Positions 34,567 through 43,321 of a DNA stretch of 64,000 nt are shown here, in pieces. A model generated the notes under the pieces. That model was not told the origin of the DNA. It ran no database searches and was given only the letters and a program-made list of their open reading frames with translations. The stretch is from Mycolicibacterium sp. lyk4-40-TYG-92. GTDB taxonomy: Bacteria > Actinomycetota > Actinomycetes > Mycobacteriales > Mycobacteriaceae. Within the stretch, counting starts at the first letter, position 1, and each line of letters opens with the position of its first letter. The position numbers and the translations under genes were made by a program. The stretch covers positions 1 through 64,000 of the forward strand of contig NZ_JARVRX010000021.1 of the NCBI RefSeq assembly GCF_030209435.1. Direction: 5' to 3'.

Positions 34567-35855
34567 TGGATAAGGGACGCGCCGGCAACGTCATCGGGTT
34601 CGTCCTTGCCGCGGCTGTCGTCGGCGCGTTGACCGGGCTGGCCGCGGCCAGCTTCCGGGTGCTGCTCGATCACGCGACGCAGTGGCGGGCGTCGCTGTCG
34701 CACTGGTCCCACGGAAGTTGGTGGGGCCCAATCGTCGTCGTAGTCATCTGCGCTGTGTGCACGGCCGCTGCCGCATCGCTGGTCCGCCGCATCGAACCGC
34801 ACGCGGAGGGCAGCGGGATTCCCCGCGTCGAGGCGGTCGCCGCCGGCCGTGCCGAACCCGGCCGGTTCAGAATCCTGCCGGTCAAGTACATCGGCGGTCT
34901 GCTGGCCCTCGGCTCCGGTCTCGCCCTCGGCCGCGAGGGGCCGTCGGTGCAGATGGGCGGGTCCATCGCCGTCATCGTCGCCTCGGCGACGCGGCGTTCC
35001 CGAGCTGATCTACGCGTCCTCGCCGCCGCCGGTGCGGCCGCGGGCCTGGCGACCGCGTTCAACGCACCCATCGCCGGCGGCGTGTTTGTGCTGGAGGAGC
35101 TCGTCAAGCGCTTCGACCCACGCACCACCGTCGCGACGCTGGTCGCCTCCGCGTCCGGATTCATGGCGGCCTACCCGTTCGTCCGCTCGGGCAGTGAATT
35201 CCACGTGCCAGACCTGGCCGATCCCGAGTTCGCCGGCTCCGGATGGGTATTGGCCGTCGGCGTGCTCACCGGTGTCCTGGGCGTGCTCTACAACAAGGCC
35301 ATCATGTTCGGCCTGCGCACGGCCGACACCAGCCGCTGGCCGGTCGAGGTCCGCGCCGCGCTCATCGGCGCCGGTGTCGGAGTGCTCGTCTGGTACTCGC
35401 CTCACCTCGCGGGCGGGGGCGATCAGCTCACCCAGGAGGCGCTGCTCGGCCACGGTGCCATCGGTGCTGTCACCGCGGTGCTGGTGCTGCGGTTCGTCCT
35501 TGGTGTGCTGTCTTACGCCGCGGGCACGCCCGGCGGTCTGTTCGCCCCGATGCTCGTCCTCGGCGCCGATGTCGGGTTGCTCGTCGGCCTCATCGCGACC
35601 CATTTGGCGCCGCAGTCGGCGCCCGCCCCGGCGGCACTCGCCCTCATCGGCATGGCTGCGTTCTTCACCGCGAGTGTGCAGGCGCCGGTGACGGGGCTCA
35701 TCCTCGCGACCGAGCTCACCGGCAGCACCAACCAACTGCCGCCGATGCTAGGTGCCTGTGCGACGGCGCTGCTGGTGGCCATCGCTCTCGGGTCCCGCCC
35801 CATCTACGACCTGCTCACCGACCGGGCGGCAGCCGCCGCGGCCGCGACGACCTAG
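34566..35855 (+). CDS. ClC-family chloride/proton antiporter
   Basis: A 429-residue membrane protein with ten or more hydrophobic helices and all three ClC selectivity motifs: GSGIP, GREGP and GGLFAPML. The gating Glu in GREGP and an inner Glu in VFVLEELVKRF (proton path) are both present, and a Tyr occurs in SRPIYDLL, so it is predicted to be an exchanger rather than a channel. It has no C-terminal CBS domains. Such proteins aid acid resistance or charge balance. The coupling to an acyl-CoA dehydrogenase has no obvious biochemical reason. Confidence 0.93.
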   Translation: MDKGRAGNVIGFVLAAAVVGALTGLAAASFRVLLDHATQWRASLSHWSHGSWWGPIVVVVICAVCTAAAASLVRRIEPHAEGSGIPRVEAVAAGRAEPGRFRILPVKYIGGLLALGSGLALGREGPSVQMGGSIAVIVASATRRSRADLRVLAAAGAAAGLATAFNAPIAGGVFVLEELVKRFDPRTTVATLVASASGFMAAYPFVRSGSEFHVPDLADPEFAGSGWVLAVGVLTGVLGVLYNKAIMFGLRTADTSRWPVEVRAALIGAGVGVLVWYSPHLAGGGDQLTQEALLGHGAIGAVTAVLVLRFVLGVLSYAAGTPGGLFAPMLVLGADVGLLVGLIATHLAPQSAPAPAALALIGMAAFFTASVQAPVTGLILATELTGSTNQLPPMLGACATALLVAIALGSRPIYDLLTDRAAAAAAATT

Positions 35856-36868
35856 CTGCGCAGGTTTCCGGCGTATCTGCTTGCCAGCGCGTCGATTTCG
35901 ATGAGCCACAAAAGAGTGTCCCGGGCGGTTTCCTCGAACGGCCGGGCGACGATGCCGAGGTCCTCGGTGGTGGGCGACGTGTCGAAGCGCGTGTCGCGCT
36001 CAGCGAGCTCAACGGTCTCGACGTCAGCCGGCAGGTGGACGCTGTCGGGCAACATCTTGTTGAGGAGCCCAACGAAACGGCTGAAGGGCTTGGCCACGAT
36101 GGACGGCGTGGTCACGAATGGGAGCCACCGTCCGGTGATCTTGTGCAACGTGCCGTGCATCAGGTCGCCGGTGAGGTGATGGCCGGGCACCACGTAGCGG
36201 CGCGGTCCGAGACCTCGCACCATGCATGCCGCGACGACATCGGCGGTGTCGCGAACGTCGACGTAATGGGCACCGCCCGTCGGCCAGACGGGAAGCCAGC
36301 CCTTCACGATCCACGCGAACAGCTCGGACTGAGTGCCCAGGTACGGATCGTGCGGCCCCAGCACACCGCCGGGATACACCGACACCACAGGCGCCCCGGT
36401 GGACTGCAACGCCCGAATCTGCACTTCTGATTCACGTTTCGACTTGGCGTACGGCAGCTCGACGTCGCCCAGTGGCAGGTCGGGCCCGCCGCCGTCGCGA
36501 CAGGTGAGGGCCACCGTCGACGAGATGTGCACGATGGGATCGAGACCGCGTTCCACCGCACCGCCCACCACCAATTCCGTTGCGCGCAGGTTGGTCCGGG
36601 TGATCTCGGCGGCCCGGCGCGCGTCGAGACTGAACACGGCGGCCGCATGGACGACAGCGTCCACGCCGTCGAGTCCCGCGGCCACCACCTCCGGGTCCAG
36701 CACATCACCGACGACGATGTCCTCCACTGAAACACTTAGCGGGTCAAGCGATATCGGCACCTGCTCGGCCCGGCGGACCAGCATCCGCACGTCGTGTCCG
36801 TCACGGATCAGCGCGGCAACGATATGCGCACCGACAAAGCCCGTCCCCCCGGTCACCAGAACCTTCAT
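35852..36868 (-). CDS. NAD-dependent epimerase/dehydratase-like extended SDR
   Basis: A 338-residue extended short-chain dehydrogenase. The nucleotide-binding motif is VTGGTGFVGAH at residues 5-15; VVHAAAVFSLD and ISSTVALTCRD mark the core, and the catalytic Tyr-Lys pair lies in LPYAKSKRESE. The best-known relatives include cinnamyl-CoA-reductase-like and sterol-type dehydrogenases, so the substrate is open. The 3' end overlaps the convergent ClC gene by four bases. Confidence 0.9.
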   Translation of the reverse strand: MKVLVTGGTGFVGAHIVAALIRDGHDVRMLVRRAEQVPISLDPLSVSVEDIVVGDVLDPEVVAAGLDGVDAVVHAAAVFSLDARRAAEITRTNLRATELVVGGAVERGLDPIVHISSTVALTCRDGGGPDLPLGDVELPYAKSKRESEVQIRALQSTGAPVVSVYPGGVLGPHDPYLGTQSELFAWIVKGWLPVWPTGGAHYVDVRDTADVVAACMVRGLGPRRYVVPGHHLTGDLMHGTLHKITGRWLPFVTTPSIVAKPFSRFVGLLNKMLPDSVHLPADVETVELAERDTRFDTSPTTEDLGIVARPFEETARDTLLWLIEIDALASRYAGNLRS

Positions 36869-36949
36869 CTTCCCGTCCTTCCCAGGGACTCGCCGGCCGT
36901 TGCCGCACGCACCCTATCCCCGGTCGACGACCATTCGCTGGCAAACAGG

Positions 36950-37177
36950 TCACGCTTCGGCGTCACTATCGACACCATCGGCGCTGACTATCTCCCTGAG
37001 CTTCTCGACCGCGTGCCGGCCGATGTCGACGGAGTTCTGAACGATCCCGGAAATGCCTTCTGCGACATCTCCTCTGATGATGTCCGCGGCGTTGTCGACG
37101 ATGTCGGACGCCTTCTCGACCGAATGCACGGCGACATCCCGTACCGCGTCGAACGAGTCCTTGGGATTCAGTGGCAT
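36950..37177 (-). CDS. Small amphipathic-helix hypothetical protein (75 aa)
   Basis: A 75-residue protein starting MPLNPKDSFDAVRDVAVHSV. Almost all of it is predicted amphipathic helix with regularly spaced Asp/Val/Ile (DIVDNAADIIRGDVAEGI), ending in an acidic tail. It has no cysteines or membrane segment. A ribosome site (GGAGGA) precedes the ATG. No named family is recognised. Confidence 0.65.
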   Translation of the reverse strand: MPLNPKDSFDAVRDVAVHSVEKASDIVDNAADIIRGDVAEGISGIVQNSVDIGRHAVEKLREIVSADGVDSDAEA

Positions 37178-37240
37178 CGCGGTCTCCTCCGGTCGGCGGT
37201 TAGCCAACACGGTGCCACCTTCAACCGCGAGCAGACACCA

Positions 37241-37272
37241 AACTGTCGTTTCCGTGGTGGAAAGCGACAGTT
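37241..37272 (-). terminator. Hairpin terminator downstream of the decarboxylase-family gene
   Basis: AACTGTCGTTTCC (37241-37253) pairs with GGAAAGCGACAGTT (37259-37272) with one bulged base and a five-base loop. On the minus strand it follows the stop of the gene at 37298 by about 25 bases. Confidence 0.65.
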
Positions 37273-37297
37273 CTACGTCTGATCGCGAGTATCCCGC

Positions 37298-38212
37298 TCA
37301 GCCAAAGGTGTTCAGCGGCCGGGGCAGGTTCAGGACCAGCTGTGCATCCTTGGCGATGTCGAGACTCAGGACCCGGGACGCGCCGAGGCCGTCGAGCAGG
37401 TCACTCAGCGGACCGCCGTTACGGGCGATCGTGACGTCACGCGGGAAGCTGCGCTGTGCATACGACAGCGTGTTGGACTGCACCGACGTCTGGTGCCACT
37501 GGCCGTCGACCAGGTGGATCATCGTGTTGGTACCCATGCGGGACTGCGACGGCACGTCGGTGAACTCGGGGCGCGGCGCAGTCAACGTCACGTCGGGTTT
37601 CCCTGTGGGCCCCGCGATTTCGGCGTGCACCGTGTCGCTGATGTCCACGCTGATGTCGGTGCGCCACTTCGGCAACTGGTAACCGTTGACGCCGCGGACC
37701 CGGGCGATCTCCGTGGTGACCGGCAGCGCCAGCACGTGTGCGTAGAAATTCCTGCGTCGCAATGCATTCAGCAGCTCCAGCTCGGGCAGCAGGCCCGACA
37801 CCAAGCCGTGATCACCGGGCTTGCGGATGACCGCCGCGACGGACACCTCATCGTAGGGGTCGTTGTCGCACACCGAGTACGAGAAGAACGTCAGCGCGGC
37901 GATACCGTAACCGGGCACGGCACGCAGGGGCTCCAGCGGCGCGGGCACCATCGCGGCCAAACGGTCCAGCGGCGCAAGCAGGTTCGCCTGGACAATGCTG
38001 GCGCGGTAGTAGAAGTTCGGCGCCCATAACGGACCTACCCGCGAATCGACCTGGACCTTCGGGATGCGCCGGAACCAGTCGATGTTGCCCACTGCCGGGT
38101 CTTGTGCCACCTCGTCGAGGTTCGGGTTCGAACGGTAGCGGTCGTAGTAGCCGCCCTTCGGCACCTCGACGGTCTGGCCGGCGAATTCGACCTCGGTGAG
38201 TTGCGTAGCCAT
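37298..38212 (-). CDS. Acetoacetate-decarboxylase-family protein
   Basis: A 304-residue protein of the acetoacetate decarboxylase superfamily. 'GYGIAALTFFSYSVCDNDPY' and 'VRGVNGYQLPKWRTDISVD' match the family core. Lys182 in LPKW sits where the Schiff-base Lys is expected, but the second Lys of the classical pair appears to be Trp, so the pKa-lowering arrangement differs and decarboxylation is not assured; relatives perform aldol or dehydratase chemistry. It is transcribed divergently from the esterase operon across a shared intergenic region containing the AraC-cluster operator. Confidence 0.82.
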   Translation of the reverse strand: MATQLTEVEFAGQTVEVPKGGYYDRYRSNPNLDEVAQDPAVGNIDWFRRIPKVQVDSRVGPLWAPNFYYRASIVQANLLAPLDRLAAMVPAPLEPLRAVPGYGIAALTFFSYSVCDNDPYDEVSVAAVIRKPGDHGLVSGLLPELELLNALRRRNFYAHVLALPVTTEIARVRGVNGYQLPKWRTDISVDISDTVHAEIAGPTGKPDVTLTAPRPEFTDVPSQSRMGTNTMIHLVDGQWHQTSVQSNTLSYAQRSFPRDVTIARNGGPLSDLLDGLGASRVLSLDIAKDAQLVLNLPRPLNTFG

Positions 38213-38289
38213 GTGATGGAACCTCGTCCTTCCTAGGGGATTGATAGCTCAAGGCTGACAGGACGCCGGCGCGCTCCACAGGTGTCGGA

Positions 38290-38316
38290 TGGCCAATAAC
38301 TTGTGATAAGTGGCCA
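38290..38316. promoter_or_regulatory. 27-bp operator-like element, copy 1
   Basis: The element is bounded by TGGCCA at both ends (38290-38295 and 38311-38316). Reversed, it matches the element at 43207-43233 at 24 of 27 bases. It is flanked by direct repeats ACAGGTGTC at 38278 and 38318, 40 bp apart. It lies 90 bp before the esterase start and 78 bp before the divergent decarboxylase-family start. Confidence 0.7.
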
Positions 38317-38405
38317 AACAGGTGTCAGCGGTGGGCAGGTGGAGAACCATCAATCAGGTCCCACCTCGTTGAGCAGTTCCACCCCGTGAGCAAGAGGAGA
38401 CATTC

Positions 38406-39371
38406 ATGACCGACATCAAGCCAGTGCTCGAGCCCGAGGCCCTCGCCTTCTGCGAGGTCACCGATACGCCGCCATTTCTCTATCAGCTGCCACCGGCCGA
38501 AGGCCGCAAGACCGTGGACGAGGTGCAGTCCGGCGCCATCGAGCTGCCTGACGTCGACGACGAGTGGATCACCGTCGAGGGTGGGCCCACCGGCTCGGTG
38601 AAGGTTCGCATCGTCAAACCCGCCGGGGCCACCGGTCTCCTGCCGGTGATCTTCTACATCCATGGCGCGGGCTGGGTCTTCGGCAATGCCCACACGCACG
38701 ACCGCCTGGTCCGCGAACTGGCCGTCGGCGCCGACGCCGCCGTGGTGTTCCCCGAGTACGACCTGTCCCCCGAGGCCAAGTACCCGACAGCCATCGAGCA
38801 GAACTACACGGCCGCACAATGGGTGTTCACCCACGGTGCCGAAAAGGGTTTGGATTCTTCGCGATTCGCAGTCTCAGGTGATTCCGTGGGTGGCGACATG
38901 GCGGCGGTGCTGACGCTCATGGCCAAGGACCGGGGTGACGTGACGATCTGCCACCAGGTGCTGCTCTACCCCGTCACCGCAGCGGACTTCGACACGCCGT
39001 CATATCACCAGTTCGCCGAACACTACTTCCTGAGCCGCGAGGGTATGAAGTGGTTCTGGGATCAGTACACCGAGAACGACGCCCAGCGCGATGAGATCTA
39101 CGCGTCACCGCTGCGTGCCACGGTCGAGCAACTCGAAGGACTACCACCCGCCTTGGTGATCACCGCCGAGGCCGACGTCCTCCGCGACGGCGGCGAGGCC
39201 TACGCCGCCAAACTCCGTGAGGCCGGTGTACCCGTCGTGCAGGTCCGCTTCGGCGGCATCATTCACGACTTCATGATGCTCAACACGCTCCGGTCCACCC
39301 ACGCGGCCACGGCCGCAATCGAACTCGCGCAGAACACGCTGCGCACCGCCCTGCAGGAGAAGACAACATGA
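38406..39371 (+). CDS. Alpha/beta hydrolase, hormone-sensitive-lipase (LipN/LipI-type) family
   Basis: A 321-residue esterase of the HSL family. The oxyanion motif is HGAGW (86-90, usually HGGG), the nucleophile is Ser160 in SGDSVGGDM, and the late Asp (ITAEADVLRDGG) and His (GGIIHDFMML) complete the triad. It hydrolyses short or medium carboxylic esters, or perhaps a lactone produced in the cluster. A strong ribosome site (AGAGGAG) precedes the ATG. First gene of a four-gene operon with ATGA overlaps; the upstream 27-bp element suggests AraC control. Confidence 0.92.
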   Translation: MTDIKPVLEPEALAFCEVTDTPPFLYQLPPAEGRKTVDEVQSGAIELPDVDDEWITVEGGPTGSVKVRIVKPAGATGLLPVIFYIHGAGWVFGNAHTHDRLVRELAVGADAAVVFPEYDLSPEAKYPTAIEQNYTAAQWVFTHGAEKGLDSSRFAVSGDSVGGDMAAVLTLMAKDRGDVTICHQVLLYPVTAADFDTPSYHQFAEHYFLSREGMKWFWDQYTENDAQRDEIYASPLRATVEQLEGLPPALVITAEADVLRDGGEAYAAKLREAGVPVVQVRFGGIIHDFMMLNTLRSTHAATAAIELAQNTLRTALQEKTT

Positions 39372-40942
39372 CCACATTCGCAACCACACCCCGGGCCGGC
39401 GCCCGCAGCGCACTGCTGAAGGACCTGGCCGGCCGGGTCCAGGCCATCGACCCCGGCTCCCGTCTCGAAGTCCTCAACTCGATGACGGGCCAGGTGCTCG
39501 CGGACGTTCCGCGGTGCACCCCAGCCGACGTCGCGGCCGCTGCCGGTCGAGCCCGCGCGGTCCAGCCGGCTTGGGCCGCAACCCCGGTCGAGGAACGCGC
39601 GGCCGTGCTGATGCGGTTCCACGATCTGGTGCTGGACCGCCAGGACGAGGTGCTCGACCTCATCCAGCTCGAGAACGGCAAGGCACGGCGGCACGCCTTC
39701 GAGGAGATCATCGACGTCTGCATGGTGTCGCGCTATTACGCGAACACCGCCGCCGACTATCTCAAGCCCAAACGTCGACAGGGTGCACAGCTCGCCCTTA
39801 CCGAGGTGTGGGAACTGCATCACCCGAAGGGCCTGGTCGGGGTCATCTCGCCGTGGAACTACCCGTTGACGCTGGGCATCAGCGACTCGATCCCGGCGAT
39901 CGTCGCCGGAAACGCGGTGCTGACCAAGCCGGACCAGCAGACGCCGTTCGCCACCCTGTGGGCGGTGCGGCTTCTCGAAGAAGCCGGTATGCCAAAGGGT
40001 TTGGTGCAGGTCGTGACGGGTTCGGGTGCCGAGCTGGGCACCTCTATCATCGAGCAGTCGGACTTCCTGATGTTCACCGGATCCACGGCGGTCGGGCGCA
40101 CGGTCGCCGCGCAGGCAGGCGAGCAGCTGATCGACTGTTCGATGGAGCTGGGCGGCAAGAACGCGTTGCTCATCCTTGACGACGCCGACGTGGACAAGTC
40201 CGTCAACGGTGCGATCCGTGCGTGTTTCTCCAACAGCGGCCAGCTGTGCATCTCCATTGAGCGCATCTACGTGCCGGCAGCGATGTGGGACAGCTTCACC
40301 ACCCGCTTCGCAGCCGCGACGAAGAAGATGAAACTCTCCGGTGCCCTGGACTATTCGGCGGACATGGGGTCACTGATCTCAGAGAAGCAACTCACTACGA
40401 TGGGCCGCCACGTCGATGACGCGGTGGAGAAAGGCGCCGTCGTCCTCGCCGGTGGACGGCCCCGGCCCGACCTCGGGCCGTACTTCTACGAGCCGACCAT
40501 CCTGACCGGGGTGCACGACGGCATGATCGTCTACGGCGACGAGACCTTCGGCCCGTTGGTTTCCCTCTACCGCGTGGAGAGCGAGGCCGAGGCCATCGAC
40601 AAGGCCAATGACAGCCCGTACGGCCTGAACTTCAGCGTCTGGACCTCGAATCCGAAGCACGGGCGCGCGGTGGCCGCCAAACTCCAGGCGGGCACCGTCA
40701 ATGTCAACGACGCCTACGCGGCGGCGTGGGCTTCGGTCGACGCACCGATGGGCGGCATGAAGGCCTCCGGTATGGGGCGCCGCCATGGCGAGCACGGCAT
40801 CCTCAAATACACCGAGTCCCAGACGATTGCGGTCGAGCGACTGTTGCCGGTCGGTGCGCCGAGCTGGCTCGGCGCGGGTACCTACGCCCGCGTCATGACC
40901 AAAGCCGTACGCCTGCTCCGTCGAATCCCGGGCGTCAAATGA
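39368..40942 (+). CDS. gabD2: Succinate-semialdehyde dehydrogenase-like aldehyde dehydrogenase (GabD2 type)
   Basis: A 524-residue NAD(P)-dependent aldehyde dehydrogenase. SPWNYPLTLG (161-170) and FTGSTAVGR bind the nucleotide; Glu260 in ELGGKN and Cys294 in NSGQLCISIER are the catalytic base and nucleophile. The overall sequence resembles M. tuberculosis GabD2, a succinate-semialdehyde dehydrogenase paralogue, but in this cluster it may oxidise another aldehyde such as a product of ester cleavage. It overlaps the esterase stop by four bases and the next gene likewise. Confidence 0.88.
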   Translation: MTTFATTPRAGARSALLKDLAGRVQAIDPGSRLEVLNSMTGQVLADVPRCTPADVAAAAGRARAVQPAWAATPVEERAAVLMRFHDLVLDRQDEVLDLIQLENGKARRHAFEEIIDVCMVSRYYANTAADYLKPKRRQGAQLALTEVWELHHPKGLVGVISPWNYPLTLGISDSIPAIVAGNAVLTKPDQQTPFATLWAVRLLEEAGMPKGLVQVVTGSGAELGTSIIEQSDFLMFTGSTAVGRTVAAQAGEQLIDCSMELGGKNALLILDDADVDKSVNGAIRACFSNSGQLCISIERIYVPAAMWDSFTTRFAAATKKMKLSGALDYSADMGSLISEKQLTTMGRHVDDAVEKGAVVLAGGRPRPDLGPYFYEPTILTGVHDGMIVYGDETFGPLVSLYRVESEAEAIDKANDSPYGLNFSVWTSNPKHGRAVAAKLQAGTVNVNDAYAAAWASVDAPMGGMKASGMGRRHGEHGILKYTESQTIAVERLLPVGAPSWLGAGTYARVMTKAVRLLRRIPGVK

Positions 40943-41376
40943 ACAGCAATACGTTGAGCGACGCCGGCGCCAAGTTGATGAACTGTGCCCACCGCGCTGT
41001 TCTGACCCTCAGCGGAAATCGACTGTTGGCGAAACCCTTTGGCATGGCCCTGGTGGAGCTGCACACGACCGGCCGTAAATCCGGGCTACCTCGCTCCTGC
41101 TATCTGACCTCGCCCGTGCACGATTCGGGTCGGGTGGTGCTCGTCGCCTCAAAGGGTGGCGACGACCGTAACCCGGACTGGTACCGCAATCTCCAGGCCA
41201 ACCCCGACTGCGAGGTCGTGATCGACGGACATCGCCAGCAGATGTCCGCCCGCACGGCAACTGCCGCGGAGAAGGCCGAGCTGTGGCCGAAGATCGTTGC
41301 GGCCTACAGCGGTTACGCCGACTACCAGCGACGGACCAGCCGCGATATCCCCGTGGTGATCTGCGAGCCGAGATGA
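40939..41376 (+). CDS. Deazaflavin (F420)-dependent nitroreductase-family oxidoreductase (Ddn-like)
   Basis: A 145-residue split-barrel protein of the Ddn/FDOR-A family. Hallmarks are VELHTTGRKSGLPRSCYLTS and 'VASKGGDDRNPDWYRNLQAN', the F420-contact segments. These enzymes use reduced F420 to reduce quinones or enones. The ATG overlaps the aldehyde dehydrogenase stop (ATGA), so it belongs to the same operon. Confidence 0.92.
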   Translation: MNSNTLSDAGAKLMNCAHRAVLTLSGNRLLAKPFGMALVELHTTGRKSGLPRSCYLTSPVHDSGRVVLVASKGGDDRNPDWYRNLQANPDCEVVIDGHRQQMSARTATAAEKAELWPKIVAAYSGYADYQRRTSRDIPVVICEPR

Positions 41377-42470
41377 GTAGCCAGATAATTGTTTTCGGCG
41401 CGACCGGCTACACCGGCGGCCTGGTCACCGAAGCACTGGTTCGGCGCGGCGTGCGACCGGTGCTGGCCGGACGCGGAGCCGAACGGCTGGCCGTGTTGGC
41501 ACAGCAGTTCGGCGGACTCGACTACCGGGTCGCCGACGTCACCGACCCCGCGAGCGTCCGCGCCCTGGTCGACAAGGGCGACGTCCTCGTCACGACGGTC
41601 GGCCCGTTCGAGCAGTTCGGCCATCCGGTTGCGCAGGCCGCCGCCGACGCCGGCGCCCACTATCTGGATTCGACGGGCGAAGTCGGCTTCGTCCGCGACG
41701 TGTGGGAGCGGCACGATGCCCAGGCCCGCGCGGCCGGAGCCGTCATCGCGCCCGCATTCGGGTATGACTATGTGCCCGGCATTCTGGCCGGTGCCCTCGC
41801 CGCGCGGGCCGCCGGCACCGCGGTCCACGCCATCGACGTCGGCTATTTCGCCATCGGCTCACTGCGCAACGGCCTCAGCCAGGGCACCCGAAAAACCATG
41901 GCGGAAGGGCTGATTCTGCCCGCTCCGGTGTGGCGGGACGGTCGGCTCGTCGACGAGACCACCGCACACCGGGTGCAGGGGTTCACCGTGCGCGGGAAGC
42001 GCAAGCATGCCTTCCTGGTCTCGGGCACCGAGGTGCTGTTCCTGCCGCCGCAGGTATCCGGACTGCAGTCGGTGACCGTCTACAACGGCTGGTTCCCTCC
42101 ACTGAGTCGGGGCATCCAACTCGTCTCGGCCGCCGCGAACGCCGTGGCCGAGCTACCCCGAGGTCGCGAGTTGGTGAACGCGATCTCGGCGCGCACCGTC
42201 GGCGCCGGCGGCGGTCCCGATGCGGCCGAGCGGGCCCGCACCCTCAGCCACGTGGTGGCGGTAGCGCGCGATGACCGCGGCACCCCCGTCGGTGAGGTCC
42301 ACCTCGAGGGCCCCAGTCCGTATTCCCTGACCGGTGAGCTGATGGCCTGGGCCGCAGAACGATTGGCGTCCGGGGCGGGCCGCACACCCGGCGTCGTCGG
42401 CCCCGTCGAAGCGTTCGGGCTCGACGACCTCGTCGCCGGCTGCAAGGAATGCGGCATGGTCGAGGTATAG
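41373..42470 (+). CDS. Saccharopine dehydrogenase/trans-acting enoyl reductase-like protein
   Basis: A 365-residue protein with an N-terminal Rossmann NADP-binding motif (IIVFGATGYTGGLVTEALV) and the saccharopine-dehydrogenase-like second half (GFVRDVWERHDAQARAAG, PAFGYDYVPG). Mycobacterial relatives include the trans-acting enoyl reductases of polyketide lipid synthesis, though this one is shorter and far from any polyketide synthase. It probably reduces a double bond or carbonyl in the cluster's substrate. Last gene of the operon, ATGA overlap with the preceding gene. Confidence 0.88.
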   Translation: MSSQIIVFGATGYTGGLVTEALVRRGVRPVLAGRGAERLAVLAQQFGGLDYRVADVTDPASVRALVDKGDVLVTTVGPFEQFGHPVAQAAADAGAHYLDSTGEVGFVRDVWERHDAQARAAGAVIAPAFGYDYVPGILAGALAARAAGTAVHAIDVGYFAIGSLRNGLSQGTRKTMAEGLILPAPVWRDGRLVDETTAHRVQGFTVRGKRKHAFLVSGTEVLFLPPQVSGLQSVTVYNGWFPPLSRGIQLVSAAANAVAELPRGRELVNAISARTVGAGGGPDAAERARTLSHVVAVARDDRGTPVGEVHLEGPSPYSLTGELMAWAAERLASGAGRTPGVVGPVEAFGLDDLVAGCKECGMVEV

Positions 42471-42475
42471 GTAAC

Positions 42476-43165
42476 TCAGACCCCGAGGACTTCGACGACC
42501 TTCTTGGCGGTGGCTTTTGCGGAGCCCGGGTTCTGGCCGGTCACCAGGCGACCGTCGACAACGACGTACGAGGCAAAGGGAATCAGGCCCTTTTCGTACC
42601 GGGCACCGCGCTTCTTCATCTCCTCTTCGACGTTGTAGGGCACCAGCTTGTCGACGCGGGCCACCACTTCCTCGGTCCAGGAGAAGCCGGTGAGCTTTCG
42701 GCCGGCGACCAACAGTGATCCGTCCGACAGCGTCGTGTTCAACAGCCCGGCGTAGCCGTGGCACACCGAGGACACGACTCCCCCGCGTTCGAAAATCTCG
42801 CGTGAGATGCGTTGCAGTCCTTCGCTGTCCGGGAAATCGAACATCACCGCATGGCCGCCGGTGAAGTAGATGGCGTCGAAGTCCGCCGAGTCGATGTCCG
42901 CGGGCGCGGTGGTGTTTGCCAGCAGATCCATCTTCTGCGCATCGGCGTGCCACGCCTTGGCACTCTTGTCGTAGTTGGGGAATTTCAGCGATCGTGGCTC
43001 CAGCGGGGAGAGCCCACCCTGGGGGCTGACGATCGTCTGCTCGTAGCCCGCCTCGGCGAAGACGTGATAGGCATGCGTCAGCTCCGACAGCCACAAGCCG
43101 GTCGGCTCGGACGGGTCTTCGTAGTGCGAGACGTTGGTGACAACGTTCAGGATGCGCTTGGTCAT
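42476..43165 (-). CDS. DJ-1/PfpI-family (Hsp31-like) protein
   Basis: A 229-residue type-1 glutamine-amidotransferase-fold protein. The nucleophile elbow is VSSVCHGYAGLL with Cys and adjacent His, and 'DFDAIYFTGGHAVMFDFPD' supplies the preceding Glu/Asp region. The class includes glyoxalase III/Hsp31-type deglycases that detoxify reactive carbonyls, which would fit an aldehyde-forming cluster. The start MTKRILNVV was chosen over one nine codons upstream. It is divergent from the AraC pair across the second copy of the 27-bp element. Confidence 0.9.
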   Translation of the reverse strand: MTKRILNVVTNVSHYEDPSEPTGLWLSELTHAYHVFAEAGYEQTIVSPQGGLSPLEPRSLKFPNYDKSAKAWHADAQKMDLLANTTAPADIDSADFDAIYFTGGHAVMFDFPDSEGLQRISREIFERGGVVSSVCHGYAGLLNTTLSDGSLLVAGRKLTGFSWTEEVVARVDKLVPYNVEEEMKKRGARYEKGLIPFASYVVVDGRLVTGQNPGSAKATAKKVVEVLGV

Positions 43166-43206
43166 GCGGCAAGAATTCCGCAGCCGGGTCACCCAGCGCT
43201 ACGATG

Positions 43207-43233
43207 TGGCCACTTCTCACAACTTGTTGGCCA
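43207..43233. promoter_or_regulatory. 27-bp operator-like element, copy 2
   Basis: TGGCCA ends the element on both sides (43207-43212, 43228-43233) with CTTCTCACAA next to the left end. It matches the reverse of the 38290-38316 element at 24 of 27 positions. It lies 89 bp before the first AraC start and 42 bp before the DJ-1/PfpI start, so the regulator may also control itself. Confidence 0.7.
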
Positions 43234-43321
43234 TTCATCACCTATTGCGGACGATGCCTCCGCCCCTAGGCTCGATACTGCAGGATGACAGCGAACCGGG
43301 ATTCGGCCGAATGAGGACCAT

